The translations under genes and the position numbers were made by a program. Below, piece after piece: positions 54,253 through 62,755 of a DNA stretch of 64,000 nucleotides. The notes beneath the pieces were generated by a model. That model was not told the DNA's origin. It worked only from the letters and a program-made list of their open reading frames with translations, and did not search any database. Origin of the DNA: Yeosuana aromativorans (GTDB lineage Bacteria > Bacteroidota > Bacteroidia > Flavobacteriales > Flavobacteriaceae); NCBI RefSeq assembly GCF_014646655.1, contig NZ_BMNR01000001.1:626572-690571 (forward strand), written 5' to 3'. How positions within the stretch are numbered: the first letter of the stretch is position 1; each line of letters opens with the position of its first letter.

Positions 54253-55194
54253 TTACATTATAAAATTTGAGCTTATTGAACTGTTTTCATGAACTTTGTG
54301 CATGACATCTGCAAATAAGTTAGAACAGGTCAACACTCTTATTTTGTCGCTTTTTTGTAAAACAGGAATAGAGTCTGTAACAATCAATTCTTCCAGTTTA
54401 GATTTATTTAATTTCTCATAAGCATTACCAGACAAAATGGGGTGCGTACAAATAGCTCTTACGCTAATGGCTCCACGCTCCATCATCAAGTCCGCTGCTT
54501 TTGTTAAGGTTCCTGCGGTGTCAACCATATCGTCAACCAACACCACATTTTTACCGGTTACATCACCAATCAACTCCATGTGAGAAATCACATTGGCTTT
54601 TTCTCGTTGTTTATAACAAATTACCACATCGCTTTCCAATGCTTTTGAATAGGCATAGGCTCTTTTGGAACCACCCATATCAGGAGAGGCTATGGTTAAA
54701 TTTTCTAAATTCAAACTTCTTAAATACGGCAGAAAAATAGTTGATGCAAATAAATGGTCAACTGGCTTTTCAAAAAAGCCTTGAATTTGGTCGGCATGCA
54801 AGTCCATAGTGATAATCCTTGTTGCTCCTGCTGCTTCCAGCATTTTAGCAACCAATTTAGCCGCTATGGGAACTCTAGGTTTATCTTTTCTGTCTTGTCT
54901 TGCCCAACCAAAATATGGAATTACCGCTGTAATGTGTCTGGCAGAAGCCCGTTTGGCAGCGTCAATCATCAACAACATTTCCATTAAATTCTCCGGACCA
55001 GGATTGGTAGAGCCTATAATAAAAATCCGTGTGCCTCTGATAGATTCTTCATACGACGGTTGAAACTCGCCATCACTATATTTTGAAGTAATAACATTAC
55101 CCAGTTTAGCTCCAAAAGCTTTAGCAATTTTTTCTCCAAGAACCTTACTTTGTGTACAAGCAAAAATTTTGGCTTCTGTTATTACAATTGGCAT
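54253..55194 (-). CDS. prs: Ribose-phosphate pyrophosphokinase
   Basis: A 313-residue PRPP synthetase that transfers pyrophosphate from ATP to ribose 5-phosphate for nucleotide, His, Trp and NAD synthesis. It has FGWARQDRKDKPRVP, DLHADQIQGFF, the catalytic flexible loop SPDMGGSKRAYAYSKAL and the PRPP-binding NVVLVDDMVDTAGTLTKAA. A perfect -7 box lies 55 bp upstream, divergent from tRNA-Leu. Confidence 0.96.
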   Translation of the reverse strand: MPIVITEAKIFACTQSKVLGEKIAKAFGAKLGNVITSKYSDGEFQPSYEESIRGTRIFIIGSTNPGPENLMEMLLMIDAAKRASARHITAVIPYFGWARQDRKDKPRVPIAAKLVAKMLEAAGATRIITMDLHADQIQGFFEKPVDHLFASTIFLPYLRSLNLENLTIASPDMGGSKRAYAYSKALESDVVICYKQREKANVISHMELIGDVTGKNVVLVDDMVDTAGTLTKAADLMMERGAISVRAICTHPILSGNAYEKLNKSKLEELIVTDSIPVLQKSDKIRVLTCSNLFADVMHKVHENSSISSNFIM

Positions 55195-55248
55195 AGTTAA
55201 CGTATTGTTTTATAGCAATAAAGACTTCTTGTTTTTTCAAACGAGGTG

Positions 55249-55256
55249 CAAATTTA
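55249..55256 (-). promoter_or_regulatory. -7 promoter element of prs-rplY
   Basis: TAAATTTG on the minus strand is a perfect consensus match, 55 bp before the prs ATG. Confidence 0.5.
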
Positions 55257-55321
55257 TACATTTATTTTTACCTAAAAAGTATATTGAATGGTATTTTTAT
55301 GTTTAATATGAAAAAAATATA

Positions 55322-55329
55322 TATTTTTG
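55322..55329 (+). promoter_or_regulatory. -7 promoter element of tRNA-Leu
   Basis: TATTTTTG is a perfect TAnnTTTG match, 13 bp upstream of the tRNA 5' end, with TTTA (55302-55305) 16 bp before it as a partial -33 box. Confidence 0.6.
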
Positions 55330-55342
55330 CAATCCAAAATAA

Positions 55343-55424
55343 GCTCAAGTGGCGGAATTGGTAGACGCGCTGGATTCAAAATCCAGTATCTTCGGATGTG
55401 TGGGTTCGATTCCCACCTTGAGTA
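55343..55424 (+). tRNA. tRNA-Leu (anticodon CAA)
   Basis: An 82-nt cloverleaf. The acceptor arm GCTCAAG pairs with CTTGAGT (one G-U) and the discriminator is A55424. The D arm contains GGTAGACGC, the anticodon stem CTGGA/TCCAG holds loop TTCAAAA (anticodon CAA), a long variable arm (TATCTTCGGATG) marks it as class II, and the T arm is GTGGG-TTCGATT-CCCAC. CCA is not encoded. It reads UUG codons. Confidence 0.97.
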
Positions 55425-55425
55425 C

Positions 55426-55456
55426 AAAAGCCTTTATCATATGATAAAGGCTTTTT
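55426..55456 (+). terminator. Terminator of tRNA-Leu
   Basis: The palindrome aaaagcctttatcat/atgataaaggctttt (55426-55455) directly follows the tRNA and is extended by further Ts. Confidence 0.9.
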
Positions 55457-55583
55457 TATTTGGGGTTTTATGGGCATCAAACCTAGCAACCTTTTTAAGA
55501 CCTGTATTTGATGGCTTAAACTGTGAATTAATTTCCCTTTCTAATTTTTTTGATTGTTCTGTTAGCAAATAATATGCATGACA

Positions 55584-56168
55584 TTATATTCCATATTCCT
55601 CAACTCTCAACTGAAAATTAATATCAATATTATCTTTAACCACTATAAGCCCAAGGACTTTTTTGGGTGGTTCTAAATTAAAGTCCCTAAGATTTAAAGT
55701 CAACATACCTTTAATAACTAATGTATCTTCATTTTCAAATTCAACAGGTACGCTGTAAGACCTTGTAACTCCCGCAATCTCTATGTCCAATAGTGTTTGG
55801 ATACGGTTTTCATCATTGGGGCATTTGGTTATTTCCCTTAATTTGATAAATATTTCTGGGTAGGTCTCCGATTTTAAAAGTTCTTGAAAATCATTGTTTA
55901 TTGCAGTTCCTCCACAATCAAAATTAGCATTTTCTAATACTAAGGTTGTTTTCTCAAAAATAATCTCATCATTATGTTTCCTAAAAAAAACAGATATAGG
56001 TTTGTCCAATTTCAAGACATTGTACTGACATTTAAAGGTATTGACATTTGTTCTCCCTTTGATAACAATTTTACTTGATGGGGCTATTATAACAGAAGCA
56101 CTTTTAACAAACTCATTTGTAAAAGCCAATGTTATTAAAATAGAAACAAAAAATAAAATCCTTTTCAT
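55584..56168 (-). CDS. YceI-like secreted protein
   Basis: A 194-residue protein with signal peptide (RILFFVSILITLAFTNEFVKS). The core resembles the YceI lipocalin-like family: SSKIVIKGRTNVNTFKCQY, then NNDFQELLKSETYPEIFIKL, VTRSYSVPVEF and LRDFNLEPPKKVLGLIVVKD. YceI folds bind isoprenoid or fatty lipids in a barrel; the ligand here is unknown. It is the third gene of the YceI-porin-YceI cluster, and its C-terminal PPKKVLG motif parallels PPTALFG in the first gene. It lies 123 bp downstream of the barrel protein gene. Confidence 0.8.
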   Translation of the reverse strand: MKRILFFVSILITLAFTNEFVKSASVIIAPSSKIVIKGRTNVNTFKCQYNVLKLDKPISVFFRKHNDEIIFEKTTLVLENANFDCGGTAINNDFQELLKSETYPEIFIKLREITKCPNDENRIQTLLDIEIAGVTRSYSVPVEFENEDTLVIKGMLTLNLRDFNLEPPKKVLGLIVVKDNIDINFQLRVEEYGI

Positions 56169-56291
56169 GTCCTTATTTATTAAATAATGATTTTTTAGGT
56201 TTTAGAATTTAAAAAAGTAAGTCTAAAAGCATATGGTCTTTTAATAAAATTTATTAATACACTTTCAGACTTACCCATTATACTTGTTTTT

Positions 56292-57665
56292 TTAGAAACT
56301 AATTACAGCTTCAAATACTAATCCTTTGAATTTACCACCATATAGATCATTAGGGTTTCCTCCAGAGGTGATGTTAAAATCTTTATAGTTTTGGTTTACA
56401 TATTCCAATTTAGTTAAAATATTTTTTGTCATAAACCAACCTAAACTTGATTCAAATCTGTTGATGTTTATTTTATTGGCATCAGCATTTGAAAGTTTTC
56501 CGCTTACTGTATTATATTTAGCTCCAATATATAGGTTTTCTTTATTTCCAAATCTATATACCACATCTCCTGCGTATTGATTTACCTTACGAGTTGCATC
56601 ATCTCCTCTTTTGTTACCTCCTGAGGCAAATTCTAAAGTTCCAAATAACTCTAATCCACCATATTTCACAAATGGGTTAACCATAAAAGAAGTTGCCCAA
56701 TTGCCAAATCCTGGGTTGAAACGGCCTGTATCTTTATTAGATGTTGGATCAAAATTACTTGATACAGGACCTGCTATTCCTGTGTAATCATCATGTGTCA
56801 TAACACCATAGAAACGGCTACCTGCTCTATCTGAAGCATATAAGTTACCACTAGAGTTGGATACGTGGTACAAAGACCCGGTAAGTCTTACTCTTAAATC
56901 ATCGCTAAGCTGTTTATCAAATCCTACTTTTGCTAAAATAGTTGGACTAATAGTTGTGTTTTGACCTGGTGTACCAGCTTTGATTTCTTTAACATCTTGA
57001 TTCAATTTTGAATTTGTAACACCCAACATGCTTACAAAACCGCTTCTGTTATAATATACTTCAATACCAGGTTCTGTAGTAAATGCATCCATAATATTGT
57101 TGCCAACAAACGGATTCATTAAAGCATTTCCATTGTCAGATCTTCTAAAATGGGCATCACCATAGTTATTCTCCATTTGTCCAATTTTAATGGTGGCATA
57201 TTTCATGATGTCTGATGCAAATCCTTCTTTAATAAAGTCTAGTTTATCTATTTGAAGATATCCTCCTTTTACCCATGTCTCATGGTGGTGTCTTGATGCA
57301 AGGTAAAGATCTAAATTTACTCGTACTCCATCAGCTAATTGAGCACCAATGGTCATGTTAGCTGTAGGTAAATTAAGGTTGTTTGACAAGTTATTTAATC
57401 TGTATCCAGAAATTGGAGCCGTTTGAGTTGCAGGTTGATCATTAAATTGATCTATTGCTTGAAATTGAAGTGCAAAAGCTGCTCCTAAATCCACACTTAA
57501 GCCTTTAAACTCTACACTGTCTTTTTTGACATCAAATTGATTGATTCCATTTTGATCTCTCGGAATTTGATTCTGTATTTGCCCTAAAGTTAATTGAGCG
57601 TTTGCAACATTTCCTATAACAAGGAGCGTAAATAATAATATTATTTTTTTAAAAATTGTGTTCAT
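56292..57665 (-). CDS. Outer-membrane beta-barrel (porin-like) protein
   Basis: A 457-residue exported protein with signal peptide (KIILLFTLLVIGNVANAQ), many short amphipathic strands and a terminal Phe (VFEAVISF), the outer-membrane barrel pattern. Recognisable stretches are GAQLADGVRVNLDLYLASRHHHETWVKGG (not a metal site I can name), KIGQMENNYGDAHFRRSDNG and LGWFMTKNILTKLEYVNQNY. The layout recalls phosphate-porin-like barrels of Bacteroidota. It is flanked by two YceI-type genes, so lipid or quinone-like cargo handling between membranes is possible but inferred. Confidence 0.78.
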   Translation of the reverse strand: MNTIFKKIILLFTLLVIGNVANAQLTLGQIQNQIPRDQNGINQFDVKKDSVEFKGLSVDLGAAFALQFQAIDQFNDQPATQTAPISGYRLNNLSNNLNLPTANMTIGAQLADGVRVNLDLYLASRHHHETWVKGGYLQIDKLDFIKEGFASDIMKYATIKIGQMENNYGDAHFRRSDNGNALMNPFVGNNIMDAFTTEPGIEVYYNRSGFVSMLGVTNSKLNQDVKEIKAGTPGQNTTISPTILAKVGFDKQLSDDLRVRLTGSLYHVSNSSGNLYASDRAGSRFYGVMTHDDYTGIAGPVSSNFDPTSNKDTGRFNPGFGNWATSFMVNPFVKYGGLELFGTLEFASGGNKRGDDATRKVNQYAGDVVYRFGNKENLYIGAKYNTVSGKLSNADANKININRFESSLGWFMTKNILTKLEYVNQNYKDFNITSGGNPNDLYGGKFKGLVFEAVISF

Positions 57666-57702
57666 GATTTCTGTTATTTAACTGTTTAATATTTAATTTA
57701 TT

Positions 57703-58302
57703 TTAATTGTTTAATGCTTTTTGAAATATGGTTGAAAATTCAATGGTAAGTTCATCACCTGTAGTTATTGTTCCAAATAAGGCTGTTGGGGGTTCTATGT
57801 TAAACTCGGTCATTTTAATTTTTTTCTCACCGGTCAATTTTATTTTAGATCCTGTAATAGTAACTGTAAAATCCAACGGGATGGTTTTTTTAACACCAGC
57901 AATAGTTAAATCACCAATGGCATTTACATCAAATAGTCCATTACCTTTGCTGACAGTTTTTTTGACTTCAGTTAACCTAAATGAAATAGTTTTATACTTA
58001 TCTGTTTTTAATGCTTCATAAGTGTTTTTATCCATTCCACGTTTACCGCTTTTTATACTTTCTGCAACAATATTAATAGTGATTTGTTCTATTTGACCTG
58101 CTTCAAGATTATTGAAATTAATTTTGCCGCTTTGACTTTCAGCAACTTCATGCCAGTCGTGAATACTGGAAGTCCCCATGATTTTTAAAGATGATTCTCC
58201 ATTAATTAAGTCAAACTCCTGAGCTTGAATTGAATTGAATGATATTGTCAAAAGAACCACTAAACTTAAAATTCCGGTACTTATTTTTTTAGATGTTTTC
58301 AT
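57703..58302 (-). CDS. YceI-family lipid-binding protein
   Basis: From the ATG at 58302 the product is 199 residues. It has a signal peptide (ISTGILSLVVLLTISFNSIQA) and a YceI domain: SSLKIMGTSSIHDWHEVAESQSGKI, KRGMDKNTYEALKTDKYKTISFRL, LTIAGVKKTIPLDFTV and KMTEFNIEPPTALFGTI. This branch with SSIHDWH is frequent in Bacteroidota. The first 15 codons of the longer frame overlap the promoter and are rejected. It is the first gene of the cluster, controlled by a composite promoter with three Crp/Fnr-like sites. Confidence 0.9.
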   Translation of the reverse strand: MKTSKKISTGILSLVVLLTISFNSIQAQEFDLINGESSLKIMGTSSIHDWHEVAESQSGKINFNNLEAGQIEQITINIVAESIKSGKRGMDKNTYEALKTDKYKTISFRLTEVKKTVSKGNGLFDVNAIGDLTIAGVKKTIPLDFTVTITGSKIKLTGEKKIKMTEFNIEPPTALFGTITTGDELTIEFSTIFQKALNN

Positions 58303-58327
58303 TATAAAATTATTTTTAATTATGGTA

Positions 58328-58371
58328 CAAATTTCTATATGAAACAAATGTCAAAACATGATATTTCTCAT
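58328..58371 (-). promoter_or_regulatory. Composite promoter of the YceI-porin-YceI cluster with a Crp/Fnr-like inverted repeat
   Basis: Read on the minus strand: ATGAGAAATATCAT (58358-58371), one base, TTTTG (58352-58356), 16 bases, then GAAATTTG (58328-58335, one mismatch to TAnnTTTG). The ATG is 26 bp further. Element order and spacings equal those upstream of the 605-residue gene (14538-14581). Confidence 0.65.
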
Positions 58372-58487
58372 ATCTGGGTGCAGTGAAAAAAGAAGATGTC
58401 AAAACATGATTTTTCTCATGTTTGAGTGCATTTTAAAGAGTAAATTTTAAAATATGATATTTCTCATAAACACAAAAGAATGAGATA
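58344..58487. repeat. Three tandem 48-bp units, each with an ATGA-N6-TCAT site
   Basis: Plus-strand cores ATGATATTTCTCAT, ATGATTTTTCTCAT and ATGATATTTCTCAT start at 58358, 58406 and 58454, exactly 48 bp apart. Units 1 and 2 also share TGTCAAAACATGAT before and TGxGTGCA after the core. Unit 3 keeps mainly the core. It is a decaying tandem duplication of a regulator-binding segment. Confidence 0.8.
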
Positions 58488-58766
58488 GTACATCGCTCCT
58501 AAAGATATTAAAGTGAGCAAAGTACGGCGGGTAAAAGTATACCTGACAAAACAAATTAAATTGAGCCAATATTAATTGATTCTATTGGTAACGCTTTAAA
58601 TATCTTTTGTAAAAAACTATTCAGGACAAGAAAAAAAGGATATATTTAAATAACCTATTCTCTCATCTTTAAGTGCCGCCTATTGTAGTAACTTTAGGCT
58701 TCTTTTAGATTTTTTTTTGGAATGTTTATAAAACGCTTATAATAAAGTATTGATCAAAAAGGCTTA
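58488..58766. other. Gene-free stretch between the YceI promoter array and the DUF4468-like gene
   Basis: About 280 bp of AT-rich DNA. I see no open frame, convincing hairpin or consensus promoter here. A short run with higher GC (gtacggcgggta, about 58523-58534) has no visible partner. Confidence 0.5.
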
Positions 58767-59348
58767 TTACCATTCATCCTCTTGGTCTTCATTGTTTAAA
58801 TAATTTGACAAACTCTCATTTAAACCGTTAAACAGAGTTTCTATTTGGGAAGGAACTTTGGAATAATCAACATCTATTTTGCCACTTTTATCATAATAAT
58901 CACCCTTTTTAAGGTTGATGTTAACCTTCTTTTTACTATTTGAATCGTATGATAATTTTAAAGGTTTAAGCTTGTATTGTCCGTCTTCAAAAGATATTTC
59001 TATTTGGTAGGTCAAACCCTCGCAGCCATAATCGGCTCCCGTTCCATAACAAATGGCATTATCGGTAAATCCCTCAAAACGGATTTTATCATTCTTTTCT
59101 TTCTTTTCTATAACTTGATCGGGGTCTTTATATTTATCAGAAAGCCAGTTCAGGGTTTTAGAATATAACTCATCTTTTTTGGCTTTTCTCACACTCATTG
59201 TAACGTCTCCAGGGCTCAATCCGTTAGCATCATAGGTGAATTTTTCTGAAGTATTATGTTTCTTTTTTTTTGAAACAGCATCAACATCATTTTGGGAAAA
59301 TGAAATGGCTGAAACCAAGACAGCAGTTAATAAAATGATTTTTTTCAT
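58767..59348 (-). CDS. Secreted DUF4468-like protein
   Basis: A 193-residue protein from the ATG at 59348, with signal peptide (KIILLTAVLVSAISFSQ). The region KDELYSKTLNWLSDKYKDPDQVI...KIRFEGFTDN and the following beta-strands LTYQIEISFEDGQYKLKPLKLSY match the TBP-like fold pattern of DUF4468. The C-terminus is highly acidic (NNEDQEDEW). A TTG two codons upstream is not needed as the start. It is probably periplasmic or surface-associated; function unknown. Confidence 0.78.
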   Translation of the reverse strand: MKKIILLTAVLVSAISFSQNDVDAVSKKKKHNTSEKFTYDANGLSPGDVTMSVRKAKKDELYSKTLNWLSDKYKDPDQVIEKKEKNDKIRFEGFTDNAICYGTGADYGCEGLTYQIEISFEDGQYKLKPLKLSYDSNSKKKVNINLKKGDYYDKSGKIDVDYSKVPSQIETLFNGLNESLSNYLNNEDQEDEW

Positions 59349-59527
59349 AACCAATTATAGTTTGGGGTTGTTTTTTATTCTCATAAAATTAAAAAACTAA
59401 TTGTTATAATCACTATTAATTAGCTATAAATATGCACTTTATAACTTTTTTACTGTTTCCTTTTAATTTCAAAAACCTAACAAAAGTCATGTTTTATTTA
59501 AAATATTTTTTGTTGTTTTGATATTGT

Positions 59528-59593
59528 AATCGGGAAGAACCCATACCCAGATTATGTGAGAGAAGGGAATATATCTTAATATGTTCCCTTTTT
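59528..59593 (+). ncRNA. Possible small RNA or 5' leader ending in an orphan terminator
   Basis: On the plus strand a hairpin AATCGGG...CCCAGATT (59528-59553, one bulge) is followed by a strong terminator (arms 59563-59574 and 59579-59590, then T5). No plus-strand coding sequence lies upstream to be terminated, since the neighbouring gene on the left runs the other way. TTGTTTTG (about 59513-59520) could be a weak -7 box. It could be an approximately 70-nt small RNA or an attenuated leader of yicC-gmk-nadD, which starts about 115 bp later. Confidence 0.4.
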
Positions 59594-59679
59594 CTATTAC
59601 TATTCCCAAGCTTTTTTGTTGACATTCACTCTAAAAACAAAACAGCCTGATATGTATTTCCAAAACCTTTGGTTTTAAT

Positions 59680-59687
59680 TACCTTTG
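59680..59687 (+). promoter_or_regulatory. -7 promoter element of yicC-gmk-nadD
   Basis: TACCTTTG is a perfect TAnnTTTG match. Its TTG is the apparent start of the longest frame. Transcription from about 59694 would leave a 15-nt leader before the ATG at 59709. Confidence 0.6.
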
Positions 59688-59708
59688 TATAACTTTATAC
59701 ACAAGCTT

Positions 59709-60566
59709 ATGATATATTCAATGACCGGTTACGGGAAATCCATTTTACAGTTACCTACCAAAAAAATAACCATAGAACTTAAATCCTTAAACAGTAAAAG
59801 TTTAGATTTAAATGCCAGAATGCCTTCAATATACAGAGAAAAAGAACTGGACATAAGAAAACTTCTTGCCGATAAATTGGAACGTGGTAAAATTGATTTT
59901 TCTATTTATGTAGAAGCAACCGCCGATGACACTTCTACACAAATAAATACACCAGTGGTAAAGCAATATATCCAGCAATTAAAAAAAGTAGTAGATGGTG
60001 ATGAAATTGAATTGCTTAAAATGGCCGTTAGGTTTCCTGATGCCTTAAACACGGTGCGCGAGGAAATAGATGAAACCGAATGGGAAGCCATTCAAAATGA
60101 AATAATCAAGGCTATAGAGTATATAACTGATTACAGATTAGATGAAGGCAAAGTACTTGAAAAGGAATTCAATAAACGCATTGCCCTTATAAGTGATTTA
60201 CTTGACCAAGTCATTGCCATGGATCCTGATAGAATTGACGGTGTTCGTGAACGATTGACCAAAGCCATTGAAGAAATTAAAGAAAAATATGATGAGAACC
60301 GGTTTGAGCAAGAACTGGTTTATTACATTGAAAAATTTGACATAACCGAAGAGAAAGTCCGTTTAAAAAACCACTTGGATTATTTCACGGAATCCATAAA
60401 CTCAAAACATTCCAACGGAAAAAAGCTTGCCTTTATCAGTCAAGAAATAGGAAGGGAAATAAACACTATTGGTTCAAAAAGCAATTATGCTCCCATGCAG
60501 CAATTGGTGGTTCAAATGAAAGATGAGCTTGAGAAAATCAAGGAACAACTATTAAATGTCCTTTGA
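59709..60566 (+). CDS. YicC-family endoribonuclease
   Basis: A 285-residue protein from the ATG at 59709, beginning MIYSMTGYGKS like other YicC proteins (MI.SMTGY/FG). The N-terminal domain contains IELKSLNSKSLDLNARMPS, and the C-terminal block HLDYFTESINSKHSNGKKLAFISQEIGREINTIGSKSN is the DUF1732 signature. YicC members are RNases affecting small-RNA and mRNA turnover in E. coli and B. subtilis. The frame from TTG 59685 is rejected because that codon is inside the promoter box. It lies upstream of gmk, a common arrangement. Confidence 0.93.
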   Translation: MIYSMTGYGKSILQLPTKKITIELKSLNSKSLDLNARMPSIYREKELDIRKLLADKLERGKIDFSIYVEATADDTSTQINTPVVKQYIQQLKKVVDGDEIELLKMAVRFPDALNTVREEIDETEWEAIQNEIIKAIEYITDYRLDEGKVLEKEFNKRIALISDLLDQVIAMDPDRIDGVRERLTKAIEEIKEKYDENRFEQELVYYIEKFDITEEKVRLKNHLDYFTESINSKHSNGKKLAFISQEIGREINTIGSKSNYAPMQQLVVQMKDELEKIKEQLLNVL

Positions 60567-60613
60567 TATAATTTGCAGCACTCAATAACAATATTCAGTT
60601 AAAAAACATATTC

Positions 60614-61204
60614 TTGGAAAAACAAAAAACTATAAATAAAGGCAAACTAATTGTATTTTCAGCACCATCTGGTTCGGGCAAAACCACTATTGTAAGGCAT
60701 TTATTGGGCATTGAAGATTTAAATCTAGAATTTTCCATTTCGGCAACATCCAGAGAAAAACGGGGGCAGGAAGTCAACGGCAAAGATTATTATTTTTTGT
60801 CTGCCAAAGAATTTAAGACCAAGATTAAAAACGGTGAGTTTTTAGAATGGGAAGAAGTCTATCGTGATAATTTTTACGGAACCCTAAGATCTGAAGTGGA
60901 GCGTATCTGGGCCATGGGCAAGCATGTGATTTTTGATATTGATGTGTCCGGGGGCTTGCGTATCAAACGTAAATTCCCAGAGGAGACACTAGCTGTTTTT
61001 GTAAAACCTCCCAGTATTGATGAGCTTAAAATCCGATTAAAAAAACGCAAGACAGAAAGTGAAGATAAAATAAACATGCGCATTTCTAAAGCATCTGCCG
61101 AATTGGCCACAGCGCCTTTATTTGATGTTATTATTGAAAACAATAATCTGGATAAGGCCCTGATTGAAGCTGAGACCTTAGTTAGAACATTCATCAACTC
61201 ATAA
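60614..61204 (+). CDS. gmk: Guanylate kinase
   Basis: A 196-residue kinase converting GMP to GDP. The P-loop is SAPSGSGKTTIVRHLL (about residue 17), and FSISATSREKRGQEVNGKDYYF and GEFLEWEEVYRDNFYGT form the GMP site. The frame starts at TTG 60614; no ATG occurs in frame between the preceding stop (60569) and the P-loop, so here a non-ATG start seems genuine, unlike the promoter-embedded TTGs elsewhere. It is second in yicC-gmk-nadD. Confidence 0.95.
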   Translation: MEKQKTINKGKLIVFSAPSGSGKTTIVRHLLGIEDLNLEFSISATSREKRGQEVNGKDYYFLSAKEFKTKIKNGEFLEWEEVYRDNFYGTLRSEVERIWAMGKHVIFDIDVSGGLRIKRKFPEETLAVFVKPPSIDELKIRLKKRKTESEDKINMRISKASAELATAPLFDVIIENNNLDKALIEAETLVRTFINS

Positions 61205-61213
61205 CAAATTACC

Positions 61214-61792
61214 ATGAAAATCGGACTGTTTTTTGGTTCTTTTAATCCTATTCATATTGGCCATTTGGTAATTGGCAACCACCTAGTTGAATACAGCGAT
61301 TTAGATCAAGTATGGTTTGTGGTGACACCTCACAGTCCTTTTAAAAAGAAAAACACCTTGTTGGATAATTATCAACGTTTGGAAATGGTGTATCGCGCCA
61401 CAAAAGACTACACCAAACTAAATCCCTGTGATATTGAGTTTAACTTACCACAGCCCAATTACACCATCAACACGCTCACTTATTTGCAGGAAAAATATCC
61501 GCAACACGAGTTTGCCCTAATTATGGGAGAAGACAATTTAAAAAGTTTTCACAAATGGAAAAATTATCAATTGATTCTTGATAACCATCATATTTATGTG
61601 TATCCTAGAGTTTCTGATAATTCAATGGAAACCCAGTTTGATGGGCATCCAAAAATCCATCAAATACAGGCACCTATCATGGAGCTGTCTTCAACTTTTA
61701 TTCGAAAAGCCATTAAAGAAGGTAAAAATGTCCAGCCCATGTTACCTCAGCACGTTTGGGAATATTTGGATGAAATGAATTTTTATAAATGA
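61214..61792 (+). CDS. nadD: Nicotinate-nucleotide adenylyltransferase
   Basis: A 192-residue enzyme adenylating nicotinate mononucleotide to deamido-NAD, the step downstream of the nadAB products made elsewhere in this window. GSFNPIHIGHLVIGNH contains the T/HxGH nucleotidyltransferase motif, and ELSSTFIRKAIKEG is the conserved SSTxIR block. It starts 9 bp after gmk and is co-transcribed with it. Confidence 0.95.
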   Translation: MKIGLFFGSFNPIHIGHLVIGNHLVEYSDLDQVWFVVTPHSPFKKKNTLLDNYQRLEMVYRATKDYTKLNPCDIEFNLPQPNYTINTLTYLQEKYPQHEFALIMGEDNLKSFHKWKNYQLILDNHHIYVYPRVSDNSMETQFDGHPKIHQIQAPIMELSSTFIRKAIKEGKNVQPMLPQHVWEYLDEMNFYK

Positions 61793-61877
61793 TATTAGTT
61801 TAAATCTTTTCTTAATTTCAGAAAAGGAAATCTCAACAACATAGTCATATCAAATACATCATAAAAAATTATAAGCC

Positions 61878-62741
61878 ATGAAAATCACATTTTTAGGATT
61901 AGGAATTATGGGTAGCCAAATGGCTCATAACCTTGCCAAAAACAATGCAAACTTGACCGTTTATAACAGAACTCCTATTGACTATTCTTTATTTAAAGCG
62001 GAAAACGTAACCATAGCTGATTCATTGGAAAATGCTGTAAAAGATGCCGATATCGTATTTAGCATGCTTTCAACTCCCGAAGCTGTTGAAGAGGTTTTTT
62101 TTGGAAATGGAAAGGTCTTAAAATTAATGAAAGACCATGCTATTTGGGCAGATTGCACAACGGTAAATCCTTCCTTTAGCAAACAGGCTTTTGAGCAGGC
62201 AAAATTAAACAACATCAGATTTTTAGACACTCCTGTTTCTGGCTCAAAACCTCAAGCCCAAAACGCTGAACTGATATTTTTTGTTGGAGGAAACGCTGAA
62301 ACTTTTAATGAAATAAAGCCTTATTTAAATATGATGGGCAAAAAAACCATTTTGGTTGGAGACATAGGTAAAGGAGCATCTTTAAAAATGCTGGTAAATG
62401 TAATGCTAGCGCAGTCCATGGCTATCTTTTCTGAAGCTGTTTTATTTGGCGAAAGCATGGGAATTTCCAAAGACTTTTTACTGGATTTGTTACCAAACTT
62501 AGTGGTTTCAGCTCCTTTTACAAAGTTTAAAGCTGAAGGAATACGAAATGATAATTATGAGGTTCAATTTCCTTTGGAGTGGATGCACAAAGATTTACAT
62601 TTGGCTACGCTAACGGCTTATGAGGTCAATCAACCTTTATTCCTTGCCAATCTAACAAAAGAATTATATGCAGGAGCCAAAAACAACGGCATGGAACGGC
62701 TTGATTTTTCTGCAATATTTAAGCATTTAAAAAACAACTAA
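61878..62741 (+). CDS. NAD(P)-dependent beta-hydroxyacid dehydrogenase family protein
   Basis: A 287-residue oxidoreductase of the 3-hydroxyisobutyrate dehydrogenase/GLYR family. It has the N-terminal Rossmann motif FLGLGIMGSQMAHNLAKNN with NRTP after strand 2 (NADPH preference likely), substrate motif DTPVSGSKPQAQNAEL and catalytic Lys in GKGASLKMLVNVM (about residue 170). Candidate activities are succinic-semialdehyde or glyoxylate reduction; the substrate is not fixed by sequence. It lies 85 bp after nadD and may be a separate unit. Confidence 0.9.
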   Translation: MKITFLGLGIMGSQMAHNLAKNNANLTVYNRTPIDYSLFKAENVTIADSLENAVKDADIVFSMLSTPEAVEEVFFGNGKVLKLMKDHAIWADCTTVNPSFSKQAFEQAKLNNIRFLDTPVSGSKPQAQNAELIFFVGGNAETFNEIKPYLNMMGKKTILVGDIGKGASLKMLVNVMLAQSMAIFSEAVLFGESMGISKDFLLDLLPNLVVSAPFTKFKAEGIRNDNYEVQFPLEWMHKDLHLATLTAYEVNQPLFLANLTKELYAGAKNNGMERLDFSAIFKHLKNN

Positions 62742-62755
62742 TAACCACAACAAAA

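Noticed and set aside
58303-58347. Upstream extension of the YceI protein
   Set aside because: It overlaps the proposed -7 and -33 boxes, and the signal peptide starts at the ATG 58302.
58344-58487. Three evenly spaced repeats looked at as a mini CRISPR array
   Set aside because: Units are directly adjacent 48-bp duplications with decaying similarity, have no unique spacers, and no cas genes are present.
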